In this document: positions 1 to 5,583 of the stretch, in pieces
How the letters are laid out: every line of letters begins with the position of its first letter
Numbering within the stretch: the first letter of the stretch is position 1
Source: Actinobacteria bacterium UBA5176
Lineage (GTDB): Bacteria; Actinomycetota; UBA4738
DNA length: 17,748 nucleotides
Reading direction: 5' to 3'
Assembly: GCA_002413305.1 (NCBI GenBank)
Contig: DHWS01000148.1
Location: 9,899 to 27,646, forward strand
Translations under genes and position numbers: made by a program
Notes under the pieces: generated by a model
What the model was told of the DNA's origin: nothing
Databases searched by the model: none
What the model saw: the letters and a program-made list of their open reading frames with translations, nothing else

Positions 1-90
1 TTGCATTGTGTGCCCTCGAAGTTGTCGTCGCAACCGATTCGCGGAATGCTTCGCTTGTCCCGCCAGGCGGAAGGAGACTAGGCGCAGAGA

Positions 91-408
91 CTAGCCGCCT
101 CGAGGCTGACCACTCGTCGCCCGCCTCCGCCGCTGGTCTTCGGCCGCGCACCTCAGGCAGTATCGGGTCCCGTTCTTGCGCGTATAGGTGTTGGCCTTGT
201 CGAGCCGGTGGCCCCGCGGGCACTCGGTCGGGCGGCCCCTTCTCTTGCGGTACCGCGTAGGCTTCCGGCCTGCCCGCCGCGAGGCGGCAATCCACCGGTC
301 GAACAGCGCCGAAAACGCCTGGGACGTGTCGACGCTCTCTGTGAGGATGCCGGCAAGGACGCGGTCGCCCAACTCCAGCTCAAGGGACCTCAGCTCCGGA
401 ACGCTCAT
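91..408 (-). CDS. Small zinc-ribbon protein, phage HNH-like C-terminus without the HNH core
   Basis: The product is 105 aa. I chose the ATG at 408 because AGGAGG lies 11 nt upstream; a longer frame to 495 exists but lacks this signal. Residues 1-45 are an acidic, probably helical segment. Residues 46-60 are very basic (Arg/Lys). A metal-binding pattern follows: C63-P-R-G-H67 and then C84-L-R-C87, inside a CPRGH...ANTY...G.RYC..C block. That block resembles the zinc-ribbon part of actinophage HNH endonucleases and related DNA-binding proteins. The protein ends soon after in an Arg-rich tail, and I see no His-Asn-His catalytic segment. It is therefore probably a nucleic-acid-binding protein or a remnant of a mobile nuclease, not an active enzyme. 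The fold is inferred from the Cys/His spacing only. The sparse surroundings fit an accessory or prophage-derived region. Confidence 0.6.
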   Translation of the reverse strand: MSVPELRSLELELGDRVLAGILTESVDTSQAFSALFDRWIAASRRAGRKPTRYRKRRGRPTECPRGHRLDKANTYTRKNGTRYCLRCAAEDQRRRRATSGQPRGG

Positions 409-672
409 CCGCTCGGCCCCCCTCCTGACGGTCAAGGCTTCCGTTTTGCGCGGAGAAGCGGGGCCGGGGAACTGCGGCTGTTCGGGTGAGTGCACTCCCT
501 AAGCCCCGCTCGGTGAGAGTATGCCCCGGGCAGCGGCAAAGGAGTTGCGGATGCCTAATCGATTTCTAACTATCCATTCAAGTGGAGCCGGCTCAAGAGG
601 AAGCTCGCTGGGGTCGTCCAGAGGGGCCAGATGGAGGTTCGGTACGGTCAGGCTCAGCCCGCCGACGCCTAG

Positions 673-840
673 TCAGATATCCACTCGAGCCCGCGGGGCC
701 TCCGGGCTCGCCGGGCGAGCGCCCCGAACCCTTCGACCGAACCATGAGCACGTTTCCACAACGGCGATGGCCACGAGCACCAGGACAGCGGGAGCCACCC
801 ACACGCCGATCCCAATCAACAGCGCATTGACCCCGACCAT
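673..840 (-). CDS. Small single-pass membrane protein (55 aa)
   Basis: No family recognised. The ATG at 840 is preceded by AGGAGGGG at a spacing of about 7 nt, a strong ribosome binding site that supports this start over an extension to 879. Residues 4-29 are an uninterrupted hydrophobic stretch (Leu, Ile, Val, Ala), followed by CSWFGRR and a basic, Pro-rich tail. The positive-inside rule suggests the C-terminus is cytoplasmic. A G/C-rich inverted repeat lies 53-70 bp upstream (893-910) and may be its operator. The small size and isolated position leave its role open: a membrane-stress micro-protein, a toxin-like peptide or a subunit of an unknown complex are all possible. Confidence 0.5.
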   Translation of the reverse strand: MVGVNALLIGIGVWVAPAVLVLVAIAVVETCSWFGRRVRGARPASPEAPRARVDI

Positions 841-1308
841 CCCTGCCCCTCCTGTTTGATGCCGAAGGCTACCCTTCAAGAGCTACACGTCTATCCCCCA
901 GTTGGGGGATTGCGGAGCCGTATAAGGTTCTGACGAATCGGTCGCATCGCCTGGCACCGCAGCTGGCTAGGCCCGAGCGGGCCGTCGCGGTGTCGAGCCG
1001 TCGGTGAACCGGGCTTTGCGCCACCGAAAACTCCACACGGCCAACCGGCGCTCAGAGTTGACGGCCGACGGGTCGTGGCTGAGACTCCCTGGCGTGCGCC
1101 TCCCCAGGGTCCACCGAACCGGCACAGCTCAGCTCGACCCCCGCGACCCCAGACGCCTCGTCGATCATTTCGGCGAATACGAAGTGGTCGATGGCCGGAG
1201 GCAGTTTGACACGATTGGGGCGTCATCCGCGTCGCGAGGGCGGCGTCCAGAACAAATGAGGAAGGGGGCTGCTGCTCCGAACCGGTCGGTCTCAGATTGG
1301 AGGGCGGT
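841..1308. other. Gene-poor stretch without a convincing coding region
   Basis: About 470 bases separate the 55-aa membrane protein gene from the small plus-strand ORF at 1309. Open frames exist on both strands (for example 1004-1378 plus and 891-1226 minus). They are Arg/Pro/Gly-rich, have no good ribosome binding sites and contain no motif I recognise. The only distinct structure is the inverted repeat at 893-910. Decayed accessory DNA is the likeliest explanation. Confidence 0.4.
893..910. promoter_or_regulatory. Inverted repeat ATCCCCCA-GT-TGGGGGAT
   Basis: Two 8-base arms are exact reverse complements around a 2-base centre. The repeat lies 53-70 bases upstream of the ATG of the 55-aa membrane protein, with TTATAC just beyond it on the same strand as a possible -10-like element. 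G-tract dyads flanked by A/T resemble operators of CsoR/RcnR-type metal or persulfide repressors, but no such gene is in the window. The centre is too tight for a good RNA hairpin, so a protein-binding site is more likely than a terminator. Confidence 0.35.
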
Positions 1309-1473
1309 ATGCGACTGCGACGTCACAAGAAGAAGCCATCGTCAATGGGTTCCCGTCAGGCCACGGCAGAGGCCGTGAAGCACATCGAAGAACAGATGAA
1401 GGCCAGACTCGAACGGAGCGATCGTGCCTTTGCCGAAGACATCGAGAGACGGCGAGCCGGCGGCAGTCCGTGA
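1309..1473 (+). CDS. Small highly charged protein (54 aa), unknown function
   Basis: No family recognised. The frame runs from an ATG preceded by GGAGGG at a spacing of about 4 nt to a TGA at 1471-1473. The product begins with a basic cluster (MRLRRHKKK). A middle region rich in Glu, Ala, Lys and Arg (AEAVKHIEEQMKARLERS) reads as an amphipathic helix, and a short Gly/Pro tail ends it. The composition is compatible with a small nucleic-acid-binding or coiled-coil protein. The good ribosome binding site and charged helical content are the only support. No neighbour shares the strand apart from a doubtful 30-codon ORF downstream. Confidence 0.4.
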   Translation: MRLRRHKKKPSSMGSRQATAEAVKHIEEQMKARLERSDRAFAEDIERRRAGGSP

Positions 1474-1650
1474 TGGACAGCCGGAGCCAAGATATAGCCG
1501 ACACCGCCCCTACTCGTCGGAGAGGCTCGGATGTCTGGACCATGCCCGCAGCACCCGCATCGAAGCCGGGCGGCCAAACATCACGGTTAAGCACCCTGGT
1601 CGAGACAATGTCGCCGTTGCCACTGCGAGGCGACTTCCTGCTCGGATCGA

Positions 1651-1743
1651 ATGTCGTTAAGCCGTGGCTTGGCCGGACTCCTCTTCGCCGTTGCCATAGT
1701 TCTGGTATGGCGGTGGATCCTAGACCGATCCCCAGCTCCATAG
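1651..1743 (+). CDS. Possible 30-aa membrane micro-protein
   Basis: This very short frame (ATG at 1651, TAG at 1741-1743) encodes MSLSRGLAGLLFAVAIV and then LVWRWILDRSPAP. One hydrophobic segment is followed by a charged tail, as in membrane micro-proteins. Only a weak CGGA lies upstream. Its 3' end overlaps the 3' end of the minus-strand micro-protein at 1720-1833 by 24 bases, so it may simply be antisense sequence. Listed at low confidence because of the hydrophobic profile and the location. Confidence 0.2.
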   Translation: MSLSRGLAGLLFAVAIVLVWRWILDRSPAP

Positions 1744-1833
1744 GTATGGCCTGAACAGCGCCCTGCCACCACCTACCAGGAACGCCAGCAAGCCGAACAG
1801 CACGATGAAGGCCGGGCTGGTCGGGTCAAGCAT
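1720..1833 (-). CDS. Micro-membrane protein, MLDPTSPAF family, copy 1 (37 aa)
   Basis: The product starts MLDPTSPAFIV. A hydrophobic segment at about residues 9-22 is followed by GGGRALFRPY and a short tail ending in SWGSV. It is clearly paralogous to the 32-aa protein at 2180-2278: the first 30 residues match at all but three positions. Most DNA differences between the copies are at third codon positions, which argues that both are translated and under purifying selection. Its ATG lies inside the last codons of the upstream 115-aa gene in the sequence ATGCTTGA, so it should be translationally coupled. One TM helix is predicted, with Asp2-Leu-Asp3-type acidic N-terminus and an Arg-containing C-terminus. 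Function is unknown; holin-like, toxin-like or small-subunit roles are all conceivable. Confidence 0.65.
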   Translation of the reverse strand: MLDPTSPAFIVLFGLLAFLVGGGRALFRPYLWSWGSV

Positions 1834-2173
1834 CCCAACCCGCGAACGTCTCGACGCTCTGGATGGAGGCTCGAAGGTCTTGGGGGCGGCCTAGCCCGGC
1901 ATCCGTCATCCGTTGCAACACGAGCTTCATCGCGTACTCCCCGGCCCGGTCTTGTTCACCGTCCACCACGATCTGGACCGAGACGTGCGTGTCGTCGATC
2001 CAGGTGACGCGGGGCCGAGGGTAGAGCCCGTAGGTCTGCATCTGATTCTCAAGGTCGTGCTTCACCGCGTCTCGGGTCGCTTGAGACAACCAATGAGCCC
2101 CAATCACCTCGACCAGAATCTCGACCGAGAACGGCGTTGCCATTCCATTTCGGAGGCTAGGCGGGTCAGTCAA
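1826..2173 (-). CDS. Hypothetical soluble alpha/beta protein (115 aa)
   Basis: No family recognised. The frame opens with TTG at 2173, nine bases after the in-frame TGA of the 32-aa micro-protein. An internal ATG at 2143 would give 105 aa. Neither start has a clear Shine-Dalgarno sequence, consistent with translational coupling to the upstream gene. The sequence alternates predicted strands (FSVEILVEVIG, HVSVQIVVDG) with helices (ATRDAVKHDLENQMQTYG, YAMKLVLQRMTDAG), a compact soluble alpha/beta domain without TM segments. It ends in GWDA, and the GAT-GCT-TGA end contains the ATG of the next micro-protein. The position between two paralogous micro-membrane proteins suggests a cytoplasmic partner of them. 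Confidence 0.55.
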   Translation of the reverse strand: MTDPPSLRNGMATPFSVEILVEVIGAHWLSQATRDAVKHDLENQMQTYGLYPRPRVTWIDDTHVSVQIVVDGEQDRAGEYAMKLVLQRMTDAGLGRPQDLRASIQSVETFAGWDA

Positions 2174-2179
2174 CGGGTG

Positions 2180-2278
2180 TCAATGCTTCGATGGCCTGAA
2201 CAGGGCCCAGCCGCCACCGACCAAGAACGCCAGCAGGACGGACAGGACGATGAACGCGGGGCTGGTCGGGTCAAGCAT
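2180..2278 (-). CDS. Micro-membrane protein, MLDPTSPAF family, copy 2 (32 aa)
   Basis: The protein starts MLDPTSPAFIVLS, continues through a hydrophobic segment (VLLAFLVGGGWALF) and ends RPSKH. Against copy 1 (1720-1833) it differs at about three of the first 30 residues (F to S, G to V, R to W), while many codons differ silently. As with copy 1, its ATG is embedded in the ATGCTTGA end of the upstream gene, here the 132-aa two-TM protein, so translational coupling is likely. The TGA stop is followed in the same frame by CAC CCG and then the TTG proposed as the start of the 115-aa gene. One TM helix is expected. No homologous family is known to me. Confidence 0.65.
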   Translation of the reverse strand: MLDPTSPAFIVLSVLLAFLVGGGWALFRPSKH

Positions 2279-2669
2279 CGGTGGGCTTCGTGCCCTTCGG
2301 CGTGCGGCGGTCCAGCAGGCTCCCCAGCCCGATGAGCAGGAGCGCGATTAGGGCGCCCGTCAGGGCGATCTGAATGCGAAGTGCCCACTGGTATCCGGGC
2401 GGGGTGCAGACCCGGCCAAAGTGGTGCAAGCCGTCTACTGGAGTAGGGAGGGCGCGCGTAAAGACCTCACAGACGGGCCACGGGACCATCGCAGCCGCGA
2501 AGAAGAACACCACGACGGCGACCGTCGCCAGCCGCCACAGCCACCACTTCACCGGCCGGACCTTTGGGATGACCGGCATCAGTTCGGGGTGCGCGTTCAG
2601 GCGAAGACTCACGCACACATCATCGGCCGGTCTGATGGCATGGCACAAGGGTCCGCGGGGTTGCGTCAT
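2271..2669 (-). CDS. Two-TM membrane protein (up to 132 aa), unknown function
   Basis: From the ATG at 2669 the product is 132 aa; an internal ATG at 2579 would leave 102 aa starting MPVIPKVRPVKWW. Neither has a clear ribosome binding site, so the start is uncertain. TM1 covers about residues 43-62 (WWLWRLATVAVVVFFFAAAM) and TM2 about 95-117. Between them is a 30-residue loop with two Cys (C67, C88) and a His pair, which could be disulfide- or metal-linked if periplasmic. The basic C-terminal tail (DRRTPKGTKPTDA) should be cytoplasmic. The last codons overlap the ATG of the 32-aa micro-protein. No family recognised. Together with the next three genes it forms a tightly packed minus-strand cluster. 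Confidence 0.55.
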   Translation of the reverse strand: MTQPRGPLCHAIRPADDVCVSLRLNAHPELMPVIPKVRPVKWWLWRLATVAVVVFFFAAAMVPWPVCEVFTRALPTPVDGLHHFGRVCTPPGYQWALRIQIALTGALIALLLIGLGSLLDRRTPKGTKPTDA

Positions 2670-2712
2670 GTATATCAGTGCCGGAATCAGCGTGGCTGGC
2701 GCGGCGGTCCCG

Positions 2713-3207
2713 TTAACCGCTTCTCAGGGGGGCGTCGTCAAGCCGCAGGTGGGTGGGCCTGAGGTGCCTGCACCCTAGCGGTCTGAAAGTACGCCAAGGG
2801 CCAAGATGCGCAGGCCAATCCGATGGAGGAACATGAGAGTCCTTACAAGACCCGGGTGGTTCGCGAAGGGGTTGGGTTCGACACCCAGACGCCCACCTCC
2901 CCTCCTCCCATCCCTGGTACTTCGAAGCAAGCAGCCGGCGAGCCGCCGCGTCTTCGCCGGGATCCCCCACCACCCGAGCGAGGGCGGGAAGGTCCGGCGA
3001 GCCCGCGGCACGGATGAGCACATGCGGTTCGGCCTGCAGGTTCCGTACCCAGTCCGACCGCTCCCCGCCGCCCGACAGCAGATAGAGCCGGCCTCCCTGC
3101 ACGCCGAACCAGATCTCGATCGTGTGGGGTCGCCCGCTCTTCCGGCCGGTGGTGGTCAGGTAGCAGTAGCTCTCGGCCGCCCAGTCCTCGAGGTTCGACA
3201 CATCCAT
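2713..3207 (-). CDS. Deazaflavin (F420)-dependent nitroreductase-family protein
   Basis: The product is 164 aa from the ATG at 3207; an in-frame TTG at 3267 would add 20 residues, and the start is not settled by a clear ribosome binding site. The core carries the hallmark LTTTGRKSGRPHTIEIWF near the N-terminus, then LYLLSGGGERSDWVRNL and ASKYQGWEEGR. This is the pattern of the Ddn/DUF385-type split-beta-barrel family that binds F420 and reduces quinones or nitro compounds. Family members usually end shortly after the segment corresponding to WASGCRTQPL (about residues 110-121). Here some 43 Pro/Arg/His-rich residues follow, suggesting that the original stop codon was lost or the 3' end has drifted. 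The family call is firm; activity and substrate are inferred only. Confidence 0.75.
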   Translation of the reverse strand: MDVSNLEDWAAESYCYLTTTGRKSGRPHTIEIWFGVQGGRLYLLSGGGERSDWVRNLQAEPHVLIRAAGSPDLPALARVVGDPGEDAAARRLLASKYQGWEEGRWASGCRTQPLREPPGSCKDSHVPPSDWPAHLGPWRTFRPLGCRHLRPTHLRLDDAPLRSG

Positions 3208-3356
3208 TCCAGGCCGAACAACGATCCCGTCGAGGACCGAATTCCCTCCTGGGCCAGCGCTGGTCAAGGTCTAGCTCACTTCGCTCCGCATACTCACAAC
3301 GGAGTCGAAGCACCCCCTTGGGACCGACAAAGCCGGGGGCTCTTACGCTCAAGGGA

Positions 3357-3683
3357 TCATTCGAATCGGTGACGAATCGGCCGAGGGGTACGGCTGTCCG
3401 TGGAGGACGCCTTCCCGCCGGAGATCCGCACCCCTTCCGCGCGGAGCCGCCGGGATTGTTCGGCCTCGTGCCCTGGCACCAGCCTCCCGGTCGAAGTGAC
3501 CACGCGCCACCACGGCAGGCCCTCGCTTCGAGCCAGAACGTTGCCCACCGCCCTGCCCGCGCCGGGGTGGCCGGCTTCCTCCGCCACGTCCCCGTAGGTC
3601 ACCACCTCGCCCGGCCGTAGCGACTGGAGTATGCGGGAGACGGCCTCTTCGAACCCGCCACCGGACTGTAGGACGCGAGGCAT
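3357..3683 (-). CDS. Alkyltransferase-like protein (ATL, MGMT-family DNA-binding domain)
   Basis: The 108-aa product has the C-terminal DNA-binding domain of O6-alkylguanine-DNA alkyltransferases: FEEAVSRILQSLRPGEVVTYGDVAEEAG, then RAVGNVLARSEGLPWWRVV and GHEAEQSRRLRAEGV. The active-site PCHR of true alkyltransferases is replaced by PWWR (about residues 57-60), so there is no acceptor cysteine. This is diagnostic of ATL proteins, which bind alkylated bases without repairing them and flag them for nucleotide excision repair. The helix-turn-helix and the Asn-Val-Leu before the site are kept. The start ATG shares one base with the TGA of the histidine kinase (TGATG), so it should be coupled to the two-component operon. 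The final 18 residues are an unrelated basic tail. Confidence 0.85.
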   Translation of the reverse strand: MPRVLQSGGGFEEAVSRILQSLRPGEVVTYGDVAEEAGHPGAGRAVGNVLARSEGLPWWRVVTSTGRLVPGHEAEQSRRLRAEGVRISGGKASSTDSRTPRPIRHRFE

Positions 3684-4825
3684 CAGGCCGGGAGGACGAA
3701 TCGCATCGTGGTCCCGCGGCCGGGGGCGCTTTCGACATCGATCCGGCCCCCGTGGGCTTCGACCAGGCTCTTCGCGATGGCCAGCCCGAGCCCCGCGCCC
3801 CCGGAGTCCGCCGATTTCACGAATCGGTCGAACACGGAGGGCAGGCGCTCGGGCGGGATGCCCGCCCCGGTATCCCGGACGGCGAACGCCACCGCGCGAC
3901 CGTCCTGCGCAGGGTCGGCCGACACCGTCACCGTGCCGCCGGCGGGGACGGCGCGAAGCGCGTTCGTCAGCAGGTTCGTCAGCACCTCGCCGATCCGGAC
4001 CGGGTCGACGTCCAGCATCGGGAGCCCGGCGGCGGCTCGGACCGTCAAGGTGACCCCGGCTGCCTGCGCTCGTGGGTCGAACACCGCTTCGGCCTCTTCC
4101 AGCATCTGGCGGGGTTCCACCCGCTGGCGGTGGAGTCGCAGCGCCCCGGCCTCCGCGGTGGAGAGGGTCTGGAGGTCCTCGAGCAGCCGGGCCATCACGC
4201 GCGTCTCCTCGAGGATCGGCTCGAGGTGAGGCCGATCCGCCGGATACAGGCCGTCGATGATGCCTTCGGTGTTGCCCTGGATGACCGAGAGGGGAGTTCG
4301 AAGCTCGTGCGCCACGTCGGCCAGCAGGTTTCTCCGCTGCTCCTCCGCCGCGTGCAGCCGGTAGGCCATCTGGTTGAAGGAGCGAGCGAGCCGCCGCATC
4401 TCCCGCGACCCCCGCTCCTCGAGCCGGACCGCGTGGTCGCCGGCCGCCAGCCGGTCGGCGGCTTCCATCACGTCGGACAAGGGGACGGCGGTTCGGCGAA
4501 CCGCCCTCCCGGCCAGCACGAACCCGCCGAACAGCAGCAGGAGCCCCGCCGTCCCCACCAGGAGCGCCAGCCCCCGGTGGTGGCCGATGCCCAGCGCGCG
4601 CGACACGAGCACCACGGCCAGCCCGCTGGTCGCGAACAGCAGGACGAAGAGGACCGCGAGGCCGATCACCATGCGGTGGGCGAAACGGCGCCTCCTCCCG
4701 CCCCACGAGCGCCGGCCGGCCGGTGGGAACGGTTCGTTCTCCGGCCACCACGGCGGGCGAAAGCCGGCGCGCCGCCACGGGGGACCCGCCCAACCTTCCC
4801 GGTGGCTCCCGGCGTCATCATGCAT
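3683..4825 (-). CDS. Two-component sensor histidine kinase (HAMP, HisKA, HATPase)
   Basis: The product is 380 aa. Residues 1-51 form a cytoplasmic Trp/Pro/Arg-rich leader (PPWWPENEPFPP, then RRRRFAHRM). TM1 is about 52-75 and TM2 about 86-108, with only some ten residues between them, so there is almost no extracellular sensor loop. A HAMP-like linker spans about 109-162. The HisKA H-box is DVAHELRTP with phospho-acceptor His173. The N-box is TNLLTNALRAV (about 283-293), G1 is DTGAGIPPE, the F-box is FDRFVK and G2 is GGAGLGLAIAK, so the ATPase domain is complete. The ATG overlaps the response regulator stop (ATGCATGA) and the stop overlaps the ATL start, a fully coupled operon. With no sensor loop, it probably senses within the membrane or through the partner at 5584-5964. 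Confidence 0.9.
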   Translation of the reverse strand: MHDDAGSHREGWAGPPWRRAGFRPPWWPENEPFPPAGRRSWGGRRRRFAHRMVIGLAVLFVLLFATSGLAVVLVSRALGIGHHRGLALLVGTAGLLLLFGGFVLAGRAVRRTAVPLSDVMEAADRLAAGDHAVRLEERGSREMRRLARSFNQMAYRLHAAEEQRRNLLADVAHELRTPLSVIQGNTEGIIDGLYPADRPHLEPILEETRVMARLLEDLQTLSTAEAGALRLHRQRVEPRQMLEEAEAVFDPRAQAAGVTLTVRAAAGLPMLDVDPVRIGEVLTNLLTNALRAVPAGGTVTVSADPAQDGRAVAFAVRDTGAGIPPERLPSVFDRFVKSADSGGAGLGLAIAKSLVEAHGGRIDVESAPGRGTTMRFVLPA

Positions 4826-5501
4826 CGGCGAACCGGTACCCGACGCCGTGCACGGTCAGCAGGAACCGCGGTGTCCCCGGCTCGGGTTCGATCTTCTTGC
4901 GGATGTTCTTCACGTGCGCGTCGATGGCCCGCTCGTAGGACTCGAACGCCATGCCGTGCACCGCATCGAGCAACTGGGACCGGGTGAACACCCGTCCCGG
5001 CTCGCGGGCGAAGATGCGCAGGAGCTGGAACTCGGTGGGGGTCAGCTCCACCGGGCGGCCGTCGATGCTCACCCGCATCCGGGGGACGTCCACCTCGAGC
5101 CCGGCGATGCGCAGCGTCTCGGGGCCGCCGTCCCTCGCTGATCCCGTGCGGCGGAGGACCGCCCGGACCCGGGCCACCAGCTCGCGCGGGCTGAACGGCT
5201 TCATCACGTAGTCGTCCGCTCCGAGCTCCAGCCCGACGATCCGGTCGGCCTCGTCCCCGCGGGCGGTGAGCATGACGATCGGCACAGAGGAGGTTCGGCG
5301 CAGCTCCCGGGTCACGTCGAGGCCGTCCCGCCCGGGAAGGCCGAGGTCGAGCACGATGAGGTCCGGCTTCGAACCTCGCGCGCTGGACAGGGCGGATTCG
5401 CCGTCGCCGGTCACGATCACCTCGAACCCCGCGTGCTCGAGATAGTCCCGGACCAGCCGGGCGATGCGCATCTCGTCCTCGACGACCAGGACGGTCTTCA
5501 C
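4818..5501 (-). CDS. OmpR/PhoB-family response regulator
   Basis: The product is 227 aa, a normal length for the family. The receiver domain (1-118) has the acidic pair E8/D9, phospho-acceptor Asp52 in LIVLDLGLPG, Thr79 and Lys101 in VMKPFSPREL. All the catalytic positions are intact. The C-terminal winged helix (about 128-225) contains ELTPTEFQLLRIF, the recognition-helix region YERAIDAHVKNIRKKIE and the closing TVHGVGYRFADA. GTG at 5501 is chosen because GGGAGGAG lies 6 nt upstream. The downstream kinase overlaps it by 8 bases, so the two form a cognate pair. It probably also controls its own operon through the 11-bp-spaced direct repeat at 6029-6045. Confidence 0.95.
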   Translation of the reverse strand: MKTVLVVEDEMRIARLVRDYLEHAGFEVIVTGDGESALSSARGSKPDLIVLDLGLPGRDGLDVTRELRRTSSVPIVMLTARGDEADRIVGLELGADDYVMKPFSPRELVARVRAVLRRTGSARDGGPETLRIAGLEVDVPRMRVSIDGRPVELTPTEFQLLRIFAREPGRVFTRSQLLDAVHGMAFESYERAIDAHVKNIRKKIEPEPGTPRFLLTVHGVGYRFADA

Positions 5502-5583
5502 TGGTAGCTCCTCCCACGTCCAGCGTGACGACCCCGAAGGGCGGAGGCAAGCGCCCCCGCCCTCCCGTGTCTCGTGCTCCCCT

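Noticed and set aside
2180..2182. TGA as a selenocysteine codon joining the 32-aa and 115-aa frames
   Set aside because: No SECIS-like hairpin was evident, and the micro-protein paralogue also ends at about this length, so a true stop is likelier.
2775..3023. Alternative frame (82 aa) as the true 3' end of the deazaflavin-family gene by frameshift
   Set aside because: The original frame still tracks the family through WASGCRTQPL. The alternative frame does not match the expected C-terminus, so a frameshift is not supported.
3300..3356. Possible terminator after the ATL gene (GGGGG/CCCCC pairing)
   Set aside because: Only a 5-bp G/C stem with a loop of about 20 bases and no T-tract; too weak to call.
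3684..4793. Minus-strand extension of the ATL frame to 478 aa (3357-4793)
   Set aside because: Upstream of the ATL ATG the frame is Arg/Gly/Pro-rich and is the shifted frame of the histidine kinase. Only the last 108 residues match a family.
3752..4987. 411-aa plus-strand ORF opposite the kinase and regulator
   Set aside because: It is entirely antisense to two well-supported genes and has low-complexity composition.
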